Source of the DNA: Paenibacillus graminis
Lineage (GTDB): Bacteria; Bacillota; Bacilli; Paenibacillales; Paenibacillaceae
Assembly (NCBI RefSeq): GCF_000758705.1
Contig: NZ_CP009287.1
Span: forward strand, 4,154,001 to 4,218,000
DNA: 64,000 nt
Direction: 5' to 3'
Shown here in pieces: positions 28,049 through 35,899 of the stretch. Position 1 is the stretch's first letter. The number at the start of each line of letters is the position of its first letter. Position numbers and translations under genes: made by a program. The notes below the pieces were generated by a model. The model saw only the letters and a program-made list of their open reading frames with translations. It was not told where the DNA came from and made no database searches.

Positions 28049-28465
28049 TTATTCTTCTTTCAGGTGACGAACGGCCTTGGCCAATTCTTCAGGATCTTTC
28101 ATAGTGACCAGCTTGGGAGGCTGCATCGGCGTAAAGCCATCCGCGTCCCTGCCTGCCTTTTCCGGCTTTTGCTTCAACAGATTGATTAGTTCTTCATCCT
28201 GGCCCGGAGTGCTGATATCGAGATTGGAGCCAAGTTCCCCAGTCCCCTCAGCAGAGGCCGTCTCGCCGCTCTCCAAAGACCCGGATTGCTCATTAATAAA
28301 ACCCAATACCCATCTTAAGAGGAAGGCAAGCAGAAACCAGACAATAAAACCAATAATTCCGCGAATAAGGCTGGTTCCCAGTAAGTTATGCCCATAATTG
28401 ATGAGAAAGGTGAATCCAAATCCAAGCAATCCGAACAACAGACTCAATAGAATTTTACCCTTCAT
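28049..28465 (-). CDS. Hypothetical two-helix membrane protein between cheD and sigD
   Basis: I do not recognise this gene. The 138-aa product has two hydrophobic helices (about residues 3-22 and 33-56), then an acidic Ser/Gly linker and a charged cytoplasmic-type tail ending DPEELAKAVRHLKEE. The ATG has an AAGGAAATA SD, and the gene follows cheD by only 2 nt. The tight packing supports expression with the chemotaxis genes. B. subtilis has no gene between cheD and sigD. Confidence 0.75.
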   Translation of the reverse strand: MKGKILLSLLFGLLGFGFTFLINYGHNLLGTSLIRGIIGFIVWFLLAFLLRWVLGFINEQSGSLESGETASAEGTGELGSNLDISTPGQDEELINLLKQKPEKAGRDADGFTPMQPPKLVTMKDPEELAKAVRHLKEE

Positions 28466-28467
28466 GG

Positions 28468-28965
28468 CTATATTTCCTTCGTGCCTTTTTGAACACTGCG
28501 GATATACAATATTCCGGTGTTGCAGGCAATTTCTATAGTACGGCCGAAATTTCCGCCAGTATCCTCTGCGATGAGCGGTATGTTCAAGGCCTCAAGAGCA
28601 AGCTTGCAGGATTCCACATTCCGAGGCCCGATCCTCATGGTGTCACTCCCCCCGGCAAAAGCGAACATCTGGGACCCTCCGGCCATTTTGGCCACAAGAC
28701 GGCTCCGGACGGCGCCAAGCGCGAGCAAGCGGGATAATAGTTCCGGCAGTGCAGTGTCCGCAAATTTGGCGATATTCATTTGTCCCTCCCGGGCAATTTC
28801 AGATGAGGGCAGCATCACATGTGCCATCCCTGCAAGCTTTTTCCCGGGATCGAACAAAGTAACTCCTACGCAGGAGCCGAGGCCTGTTGTACGAACAAGA
28901 CTTTCCTCACTGCCTACGTTAAGATCCGCCATACCTACTTTAATAACGCTTTGCTCTTCAATCAT
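28468..28965 (-). CDS. cheD: Chemoreceptor glutamine deamidase CheD
   Basis: CheD deamidates receptor glutamines and stimulates the CheY-P phosphatase activity of CheC. The 165-aa protein shows the catalytic Cys32 in GLGSCVGVTLFD and His49 in GMAHVMLPSS, and the conserved GARNVE-like segment RIGPRNVESCKLALEAL. Its ATG overlaps the cheC stop by 8 nt (ATGATTGA), so the partners CheC and CheD are translationally coupled. Confidence 0.95.
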   Translation of the reverse strand: MIEEQSVIKVGMADLNVGSEESLVRTTGLGSCVGVTLFDPGKKLAGMAHVMLPSSEIAREGQMNIAKFADTALPELLSRLLALGAVRSRLVAKMAGGSQMFAFAGGSDTMRIGPRNVESCKLALEALNIPLIAEDTGGNFGRTIEIACNTGILYIRSVQKGTKEI

Positions 28966-29584
28966 TATCGAACGGTACTCCTAATGCTTTGAAGATTTTC
29001 GGGAAAGATTCCGGATCGGGAATAAGGAAAAATTGCCCTTCAATTTCGTTTTGCCCTTCAAGAAAAGTGGTATCGATCAGTAAAGCATCATCTCCCATTT
29101 GTCCGAACTGCAGCAGGCCATAGCTTAGAATCGCTCCAGCCATATCCATAGCCAGCGCAGGTACGGTCGGATACATGGACAGCGAAGTGAAATCCGCAAG
29201 AGAAGATAGATAAGAGCCGGCCAGAATGTTGCCGATTTCGTTCAGTGCCGACAGCTCCATCTCGCCGAATTCTCCATTGCCTGTGAGTTCAATGCCGGCT
29301 ATCCGGCTAAGCAGGTTAATTGCCGCCTCAGGTGTCAGGATGAAGAACAGATTGCCCGGTGCTTCTCCTTCGACCCGCAGGAACACGGCATAGACCAGCT
29401 CTTCTGCCCCACCGACCTTGTCGGTGATTTCTTCAAAATTAAGCAGCTGAACTTTGGGGACAGCCATATCAATCGGTTTGCCCAGAAGCTGTGACAGCGC
29501 GGTGGCAGCGTTGCCGGCTCCTATATTCCCGACTTCCTTCAGCACATCCATTTTAAAATCCTTGAAGTTTTTGAATAGCTCCAC
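28958..29584 (-). CDS. cheC: CheY-P phosphatase CheC
   Basis: CheC dephosphorylates CheY-P and is activated by CheD, forming a Bacillus-type adaptation loop. The 208-aa protein has both phosphatase helices with E..N pairs: DVLKEVGNIGAGNAATAL (start) and ELSALNEIGNILAGSYLSSL (middle). The start is GTG at 29584 with AGAGGG 7 nt upstream, 3 nt after cheW. Confidence 0.95.
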   Translation of the reverse strand: MELFKNFKDFKMDVLKEVGNIGAGNAATALSQLLGKPIDMAVPKVQLLNFEEITDKVGGAEELVYAVFLRVEGEAPGNLFFILTPEAAINLLSRIAGIELTGNGEFGEMELSALNEIGNILAGSYLSSLADFTSLSMYPTVPALAMDMAGAILSYGLLQFGQMGDDALLIDTTFLEGQNEIEGQFFLIPDPESFPKIFKALGVPFDND

Positions 29585-29587
29585 AGG

Positions 29588-30049
29588 TTAGCCCTCTAGA
29601 CTTTCCAACTGCACAATTTCATTCTTGTTCAGCACTTCGGACAAGTTAAGCATAATGAGCAGACGGTCTTCTCCGATTTTGGCCACCCCGTCCAGATATT
29701 TAGCCTTGATGCCGCCCACTACATCCGGCGGGGTATCAATAGCATCCTGGTTCAAATCAATAACATCGTTGGCCGAATCTACAATAAAGCCTACTTCCAT
29801 TTCATTGACCGATACGATAATGATCCGGGTCTGGTCTGTGTGCTCCGCCTCTTCAATTCCGAAACGGCCGCGCAAATCAATAACCGGAATCACAACTCCG
29901 CGCAGATTGATAACCCCTTTGATGAAGGAATACGTCTTAGGCACGCGGGTGATCGGCATCATACGCTCGATTGTTTGCACCTTTTCCACTTCGATCCCGT
30001 ATTCTTCAGTTCCGAGTTTAAACACAATCACCTTGATGTCTTCAGCCAT
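29588..30049 (-). CDS. cheW: Chemotaxis coupling protein CheW
   Basis: CheW links CheA to chemoreceptors. The 153-aa SH3-like protein shows FKLGTEEYGIEVEKVQTIE, INLRGVVIPVIDLRGRFG and VGFIVDSANDVIDL. The SD is GGGAGG. It lies between cheA and cheC. Confidence 0.97.
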   Translation of the reverse strand: MAEDIKVIVFKLGTEEYGIEVEKVQTIERMMPITRVPKTYSFIKGVINLRGVVIPVIDLRGRFGIEEAEHTDQTRIIIVSVNEMEVGFIVDSANDVIDLNQDAIDTPPDVVGGIKAKYLDGVAKIGEDRLLIMLNLSEVLNKNEIVQLESLEG

Positions 30050-30077
30050 GGAATGAACCTCCCTGTTCTATCCTATA

Positions 30078-32144
30078 TTATTTAATAAAAGCATTCGGAT
30101 CAATAATGAGCGCGACCTGCCCGTCACCGAGAATGGTGGCACCGGATATGCCTTGAACCTCTGGCAAATATTTGCCGAGATTCTTGATGACAATTTCGTT
30201 CTGTCCGATAAAATCCTGAACTGCCAGAGCAACCAGGCGTTCCCCCTTGCGCACGACCACAATTTCGGTTTCTTCTTCTGTGCTTTCATCATAATCCGGT
30301 ACTGAAAAGAGTTTGCTTAGTGAAACCAGCGGAATATGGCTGTTGCGGAATTCTACCATTTTGTTGCCGTGAATGCTCCGGATCTGAGTTTGCTTCACAA
30401 TGCCGGTTTCCACAATGGACGAGAGCGGTATCGCGTATTTCTCTGAGCCCAGACGAACAAGCATAGCTGCGATAATCGACAAGGTCAGCGGCAGCTGTAC
30501 TGAGAAATTAGTACCTTTGCCTTGTGTGGAATAGACCACCACATTCCCGCCCAGAGAGGTGATTTTTGACTTGACAACATCCAATCCCACTCCGCGGCCT
30601 GATACATCGGAGATTACCTCAGCCGTACTGAATCCCGGTGCGAACAGGAGCTGTATTGCCTCATCGTCGGAATAATTCGATGCTTGTTCTTGCGAGAGAA
30701 TGCCTTTTTTGATCGCAGACTGCAGAATCTTCTGCGGATTGATTCCGGCACCGTCATCTTCGATTTCGATAAAGACATGGTTGCCGCTATGGAATGCCCG
30801 CAGATTAACTGTTCCTGTATCAGACTTTCCGGCAGCTAAACGTTCTTGAATCCCTTCAACACCATGGTCTACTGCGTTTCGCAGCAAGTGGACCAGCGGA
30901 TCACCGATTTCATCGATAACGGTGCGGTCCAGCTCCGTCTCGGCGCCGGTAACAACCAGATCGATTTTTTTATCCAAGGATTTGGCGAGGTCACGAACCA
31001 TGCGCGGGAACCGGTTGAACACGGTATCCACTGGAACCATGCGCAGCTTCATGACAATATTCTGCAGATCTCCGCTGACCCGGCCCATGTGCTCTACCGT
31101 TTCCGTCAGATCTGCATTTTGGACTTCTGAAGCAAGCTGCTCCAGCCGGACCCGGTCGATAAGCAGCTCGCTGAAGAGATTCATCAGCACATCAAGCCGT
31201 TCTATATCTACACGGATCGTCCGTGAGGGCGCTCCCCCTGTTCTCGCAGGAGCCGGTTTGCCGGCTTCTTCTTTGGCATGTGCAGCAGATGCCGGTGAAG
31301 CATTAGAAACAGGAGTTGCTTCTTTGACAGGAGCAGGCGCTTCGGCCGCAGCCGCAACCGTATCCTGTCCCATTTGATGCAAGGACTCCTGATCCAAGGC
31401 GACCGCAGTTACCTTGTCGATCTCGGACAGATTCAGAATCATCGCCTGGATCTCACTGGCTTCCTTTTGGGTTATGTAATAGAGCGAAAAGCTATGGTCG
31501 AATTTCTCCTGCTCTATGTCTTGAACCGAAGGGAAGGATTTGACGACCTCGCCAGAACGTTCGAGGAGATCAAAGACCATATAAGCCCGCACTGCTTTGA
31601 GCTGGCAGTCCTTGCGGATGGCCACATCAACATACAGCACCTTATGGCCTTCCTGAAGCGACTGCTCCAGAACTGAGTATTGAAACTCATCAAGAAATAC
31701 GGGAGCTTCCGCAGTCGCTCCTGCAGCCACTTCGGCAGCAGCACCGCCGGCTGCAGTCGGGATCTCGCCACGGACAATAGCCTGCAAAGACGCAACAATG
31801 GCCGATACATCCGCCTTGCCTTCTCCGCCGCCTGTAATATCCTCGACCATGGATTCCAAGGCATCCAGACTTTTGAACAGCGTGTCAAAAATGAAATCCT
31901 GCATCCGCAGCTTATTGTTGCGCACTAAGTCCAGTACATTCTCCATTTGGTGCGTAAGTGAAGCCAAATCCTCAAAGCCCATGGTTGCCGCCATACCCTT
32001 CAAGGTATGGGCAGAGCGGAAAATAACCTGTACAATGCTCAGATCTTCAGGATTTGCTTCAAGCCCCATCATACTTTCGTTCAATGACTGCAGATGATCA
32101 TTTGACTCATCAATAAACATGGATAAATATTGGTTCATGTCCAT
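30078..32144 (-). CDS. cheA: Chemotaxis histidine kinase CheA
   Basis: CheA autophosphorylates and passes phosphate to CheY and CheB. The 688-aa protein has the HPt domain with His46 in RSAHTLKGMAATMGFEDL, a P2-like CheY-binding region and Ala/Pro linker (about 240-310), the dimerisation domain, the kinase core (HLLRNAVDHGVEG N-box, IEDDGAGIN G1, DVSGRGVGLDVVKS G2) and a C-terminal CheW-like domain. I use ATG 32144 with GGGGAGG 9 nt upstream rather than an upstream in-frame start. It follows cheB by 34 nt. Confidence 0.97.
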   Translation of the reverse strand: MDMNQYLSMFIDESNDHLQSLNESMMGLEANPEDLSIVQVIFRSAHTLKGMAATMGFEDLASLTHQMENVLDLVRNNKLRMQDFIFDTLFKSLDALESMVEDITGGGEGKADVSAIVASLQAIVRGEIPTAAGGAAAEVAAGATAEAPVFLDEFQYSVLEQSLQEGHKVLYVDVAIRKDCQLKAVRAYMVFDLLERSGEVVKSFPSVQDIEQEKFDHSFSLYYITQKEASEIQAMILNLSEIDKVTAVALDQESLHQMGQDTVAAAAEAPAPVKEATPVSNASPASAAHAKEEAGKPAPARTGGAPSRTIRVDIERLDVLMNLFSELLIDRVRLEQLASEVQNADLTETVEHMGRVSGDLQNIVMKLRMVPVDTVFNRFPRMVRDLAKSLDKKIDLVVTGAETELDRTVIDEIGDPLVHLLRNAVDHGVEGIQERLAAGKSDTGTVNLRAFHSGNHVFIEIEDDGAGINPQKILQSAIKKGILSQEQASNYSDDEAIQLLFAPGFSTAEVISDVSGRGVGLDVVKSKITSLGGNVVVYSTQGKGTNFSVQLPLTLSIIAAMLVRLGSEKYAIPLSSIVETGIVKQTQIRSIHGNKMVEFRNSHIPLVSLSKLFSVPDYDESTEEETEIVVVRKGERLVALAVQDFIGQNEIVIKNLGKYLPEVQGISGATILGDGQVALIIDPNAFIK

Positions 32145-32178
32145 GAGCCGGCACCTCCCCTTCAAGTTCGCTTTTCCA

Positions 32179-33567
32179 TTATTTTACGGCTTGCACCAGC
32201 CTTGGAGCAATTTCTTGCAAAGGCAGGACATGTCTTACACAATGCAGTTCCACCGCAGAACGCGGCATCCCGTAAACCACACAGGTTTCTTCACTTTCGG
32301 CAAAGGTGGAAGTCACTCCTGAATCATAAAGTGACTTCATCATTCTGGCACCATCACTGCCCATCCCTGTCATAATCACTGCGTGCCGCTCCAGTGAGGT
32401 GTATGGAAGAATGGACTCGAAGAGTGTATCCACCGATGGGCGGTGTCCGTTGCGGGCTTCTTCCAAAGTCAGATCAATGGCATATTGGCCGCCCGCAGCC
32501 GGAACTACCCTCATATGATAGCCGCCGGGAGCAATGTATGCCGCCCCCTGACGCAGAATCATTCCCTGTTCTGCTTCCGCCACTTCAAGCGGACTGAAAG
32601 TATTCAGCCGCTGTGCCAGCGACTTGGTGAAATTGGGCGGCATATGCTGCACAATGACAATAGGTGCTGGAAAATCAGCCGGAATATTTTCAAGAAATGC
32701 TTTTAAAGCTCTAGGACCGCCCGTGGAACAACCGACGGCTACCAGCTTGCGCAATCCCTTATTGTTGGGCTTGCGGTCCCCGCCTGCAGCAGAGGATTCA
32801 AGATTAGCTGCAGCAGCTGGCCGTGAATCCGGCTGTACCGGTTTGGCTTCCTCTTTCGATCGGTTCCTAGAGGGATCGGAAGCCGGTTTGGGAAGCCGCG
32901 CGGGGCCCTTGGCCGCCCCTGGCGGAAGAGCGCCTTCCGGAGATGTTCTTCCCGGCGAACCTTTGCCCTTAACCATCTCTGGAGCGGGACTCAATTCCGG
33001 CTTGGCCTTTGGTTTGTCAGCCAGCTTGCGTGGAAGCTCCGGAGCTTTCTTGGGAGCTTCCGGGGGTTGTTTGGCAGGCCCGCGCACCGGTTGCGGTGCA
33101 GAGGCCGCCTCTGCAGCAGGCAGCTCAGGCACCTTGTATGCGGAAGCTCTGGCTTCGCGCTGCTGGCGGGCAAGCATTGCCTCTTTCATTTGCTCTCTCA
33201 GCGATACGCCCACAGCTATAATATCCTGTGAGTTCGATATGGAGGGCTTGCGGATAAAATCAAAAGCCCCCCACTCCAGTGCCAGAATGGTTTCCTTCAT
33301 GCCCTCTTCATTAATTCCTGAGAGCATGATTACCGGCAGAGGACGCTGCGCCATTATTATTTTGAGCGCCTCCAGGCCGTTCATTTCCGGCATCTCGACA
33401 TCCATGGTTACCAGATCCGGAGAAAGTTCGTTGACTTTTTCAATGGCTTCACGTCCGTTGGATGCCGTTGCCGCAACCTGAAAGTTAGCATCATTTTCAA
33501 TTAAATCGGAAATGATCTTGCGCATGAATGCAGAATCATCAACAACCAAAACTTGATAAGGTTTCAT
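32179..33567 (-). CDS. cheB: Chemotaxis receptor methylesterase CheB
   Basis: CheB removes receptor methyl groups when its receiver domain is phosphorylated. The receiver domain has Asp56 in LVTMDVEMPEMNGLEAL. The C-terminal esterase shows the catalytic Ser in AVGCSTGGPRAL, His in VQHMPP and Asp in MTGMGSDGARMM. Between them lies a long Pro/Ala/Lys-rich linker (about residues 145-265), which raises the length to 462 aa, well above the roughly 357 aa of B. subtilis CheB. I use ATG 33567 with AGAGGTGG upstream. Confidence 0.96.
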   Translation of the reverse strand: MKPYQVLVVDDSAFMRKIISDLIENDANFQVAATASNGREAIEKVNELSPDLVTMDVEMPEMNGLEALKIIMAQRPLPVIMLSGINEEGMKETILALEWGAFDFIRKPSISNSQDIIAVGVSLREQMKEAMLARQQREARASAYKVPELPAAEAASAPQPVRGPAKQPPEAPKKAPELPRKLADKPKAKPELSPAPEMVKGKGSPGRTSPEGALPPGAAKGPARLPKPASDPSRNRSKEEAKPVQPDSRPAAAANLESSAAGGDRKPNNKGLRKLVAVGCSTGGPRALKAFLENIPADFPAPIVIVQHMPPNFTKSLAQRLNTFSPLEVAEAEQGMILRQGAAYIAPGGYHMRVVPAAGGQYAIDLTLEEARNGHRPSVDTLFESILPYTSLERHAVIMTGMGSDGARMMKSLYDSGVTSTFAESEETCVVYGMPRSAVELHCVRHVLPLQEIAPRLVQAVK

Positions 33568-33602
33568 ATCATTTCCACCTCTGTTCCTCAAATTCAGAAC
33601 AA

Positions 33603-34481
33603 TTATTCTTTTCGCTTCAACCACTTGCTGATAAATCCCTTGATGCCTTGAACTTTAGTGGTGTCTGCCGAATCAGCGGCCAAATAGCTAAGCGCAAGCC
33701 TATGCACATCTTTGGCTGCCGAACTGTTCGGAAAAGCCACCGAGAATGGAATCTGTCTCTTTACTGCCTGAACTACATGGGTATCGCTGCTGATATATCC
33801 AAGAAAAGAAATATCCAATTGTAAAAACCGGCTTGCCGCCATGCGGATTTTATCACTGGTGGCGCGCGCCTCTTTCTCATCCCCTGCCTGATTGACAATC
33901 AGCCGGAAGGAAACCTTCGGGTGGGAGTTATTTACTACCTTTATCAGTGCGTAAGCATCCGTTATCGCAGTGGGTTCAGGTGTAGTGACCACCAGGCAGT
34001 CATCCGCCGAAGTAATGAATTTCATAGTTTCTTTGGAAAGTCCTGCTCCTGTATCGAAGAGAATAAAATCCATCGTGTCCGCAATTCCGGCGATCTGGTC
34101 CGTGAAGTAGCTCAAATCCGCCTCAGACAGCGAAAAAAGCTCGTCCATACCTGAACCGCCTGCGATAAAAGGAAGCCCGTTGGGTCCTTTATGAATGATC
34201 TCTCCGATACCCGCTTCCCTTTTCAGTAAATGATAAAGATTATACTTAGTCGATACACCCATAAGCACATCTATATTCGCCATACCGATATCAGCATCGA
34301 ACAAGAGCACTCTTTTGCCCATCGCTTTGAGTGTGAGTGCAAAGTTCAAGGTGAAATTCGATTTGCCGACACCCCCCTTCCCACTGCAAACAGTGATAAT
34401 CCGGGCTGATGCCTCCCCTCCGGATACACGTTTGGGTTCCTGGCTGGACACAAGCCTCCTCAGGGATTGCGCCTGATCCAT
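33603..34481 (-). CDS. flhG: MinD/ParA-type ATPase FlhG (YlxH)
   Basis: FlhG controls the number and placement of flagella, acts on the FlhF GTPase and helps C-ring assembly. The 292-aa ATPase has a short N-terminal activator motif (MDQAQSLRRLVSSQ), deviant Walker A (SGKGGVGKSNFTLNFA), LLFDADIGMANID and DTGAGLS. Its ATG overlaps the flhF stop by one base (TGATG), so the two partners are coupled. Confidence 0.94.
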   Translation of the reverse strand: MDQAQSLRRLVSSQEPKRVSGGEASARIITVCSGKGGVGKSNFTLNFALTLKAMGKRVLLFDADIGMANIDVLMGVSTKYNLYHLLKREAGIGEIIHKGPNGLPFIAGGSGMDELFSLSEADLSYFTDQIAGIADTMDFILFDTGAGLSKETMKFITSADDCLVVTTPEPTAITDAYALIKVVNNSHPKVSFRLIVNQAGDEKEARATSDKIRMAASRFLQLDISFLGYISSDTHVVQAVKRQIPFSVAFPNSSAAKDVHRLALSYLAADSADTTKVQGIKGFISKWLKRKE

Positions 34482-35899
34482 CACAGCCCCCCTGTTCCCA
34501 AAATCATCCCGCTAAGCTGATCTTTGGTAGCAGCCAGCAAATCATCGGGAACATTCTGACCATTGGTTATATAAGAGAGCTTGAGCGGGAAATCATTCAG
34601 AACATTGAAGAGCGGACCATAGCTTCCTGTCTCGTCAAGTTTAGTGAAGATGACTTTATCCAGCTGATAGCGGTCAAAATGTTCGGCAATCTTTTTCATA
34701 TCCCGGCTTTTGGAGGTCAGGCTGAGCACCAGAAAGGTCTCACTCTTAAGCTCTTTGGCCAAAAGACTCTGCAGCTCCGCTACCAGCATCTCGTTACGGT
34801 AATTCCGGCCTGCCGTATCCATTAGCACAAGATCACAGCTCTCGAGCCGGAACAAGGCTCTTTGCAAATCACCAGGAGACTGTACAACCTCCAGAGGCAT
34901 ATTGAGTATAGCCGCATAAGTGCGAAGCTGCTCTACTGCCGAAATCCGGTAGGTGTCCGAGGTAATCAGGCCCACCTTGCGCCCTTGCCTGAACAACTGC
35001 TCAGCGGCAAGTTTGGCTATCGTAGTGGTCTTGCCAACACCTGTAGGTCCTGCGATATAAACAATCCGCGTATCCGGTGCAATCCCGTTAGCAATGCGCC
35101 CTGATAAAAAATCCTCAACCTGAGCGGTCATCCTAATATTGAACTGATCCGGGGCCCAGATTCGGCCTTCCTCATTCCACTGGTCAAAAATATTGCTGAC
35201 CCACTCATCGACCAGAACAACATCCGTCTCCTGCTCTATCAGACGGTCTCTTAATTGTTCCAGCTGCTCTGGAAGCTCTACAGTGCCGGATGAATAACGG
35301 GCAATCCGCTCCATCCACTGCTTCATGTCGCGAATCTCCCGCAGCACATCACTTTCCAGTCCGGCTGCGGATGCTGCAGTTAATTTCTTTTCCCGGGCCT
35401 CATCTATGGAAGCCATGCTTGAAAGGTTAATACCTGGAGCTGATGAATGCTGCATTGGAGCTTCCTCAGCTTCAAAGTAGCCGGCATCTTCTTCCTCATG
35501 GACCGCAGGCAGTACCGCTACACTCCCCTTGTTCTCTAAGCTATCAGACAACGCTGCAGCAATCTCGGCAAAAGCCTGCTTTGCCGCTGCCTCATTTCCC
35601 GAGGAGGCCGCCCTAGCCGCTGGTTCATTTGCGCCAGCGGCTGCAGCCTTCTGGTATGCTTGGGGAACTGCGCTGCGCGGAATGTTCAATGGAGCAGCCG
35701 GCGGCTTTGCAGAAGCTCCAGGCTTCTGGGCATCCTCAACTGCCGCAACAACTTCAATTTTCTTCTTCTTAAACATCCCCATGAAACCGCCGACTCTGAC
35801 CTCCTTGGTGCTTAAAATGACGGCATCGCTTCCCAGCTCGCTGCGGATGGAATGCATGGCGTCAGGCATCGTGTCGACCACATAACGCTTCACTCTCAT
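34481..35899 (-). CDS. flhF: SRP-family GTPase FlhF
   Basis: FlhF is a signal-recognition-particle-like GTPase that sets flagellar position. The 472-aa protein has a basic N-terminal B domain (MRVKRYVVDTMPDAMHSIRS), an Ala-rich linker (about 65-150), then the NG domain with [41 protein letters not shown] and FTKLDETGSYG. Its ATG overlaps the flhA stop by 4 nt. Confidence 0.96.
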   Translation of the reverse strand: MRVKRYVVDTMPDAMHSIRSELGSDAVILSTKEVRVGGFMGMFKKKKIEVVAAVEDAQKPGASAKPPAAPLNIPRSAVPQAYQKAAAAGANEPAARAASSGNEAAAKQAFAEIAAALSDSLENKGSVAVLPAVHEEEDAGYFEAEEAPMQHSSAPGINLSSMASIDEAREKKLTAASAAGLESDVLREIRDMKQWMERIARYSSGTVELPEQLEQLRDRLIEQETDVVLVDEWVSNIFDQWNEEGRIWAPDQFNIRMTAQVEDFLSGRIANGIAPDTRIVYIAGPTGVGKTTTIAKLAAEQLFRQGRKVGLITSDTYRISAVEQLRTYAAILNMPLEVVQSPGDLQRALFRLESCDLVLMDTAGRNYRNEMLVAELQSLLAKELKSETFLVLSLTSKSRDMKKIAEHFDRYQLDKVIFTKLDETGSYGPLFNVLNDFPLKLSYITNGQNVPDDLLAATKDQLSGMILGTGGL

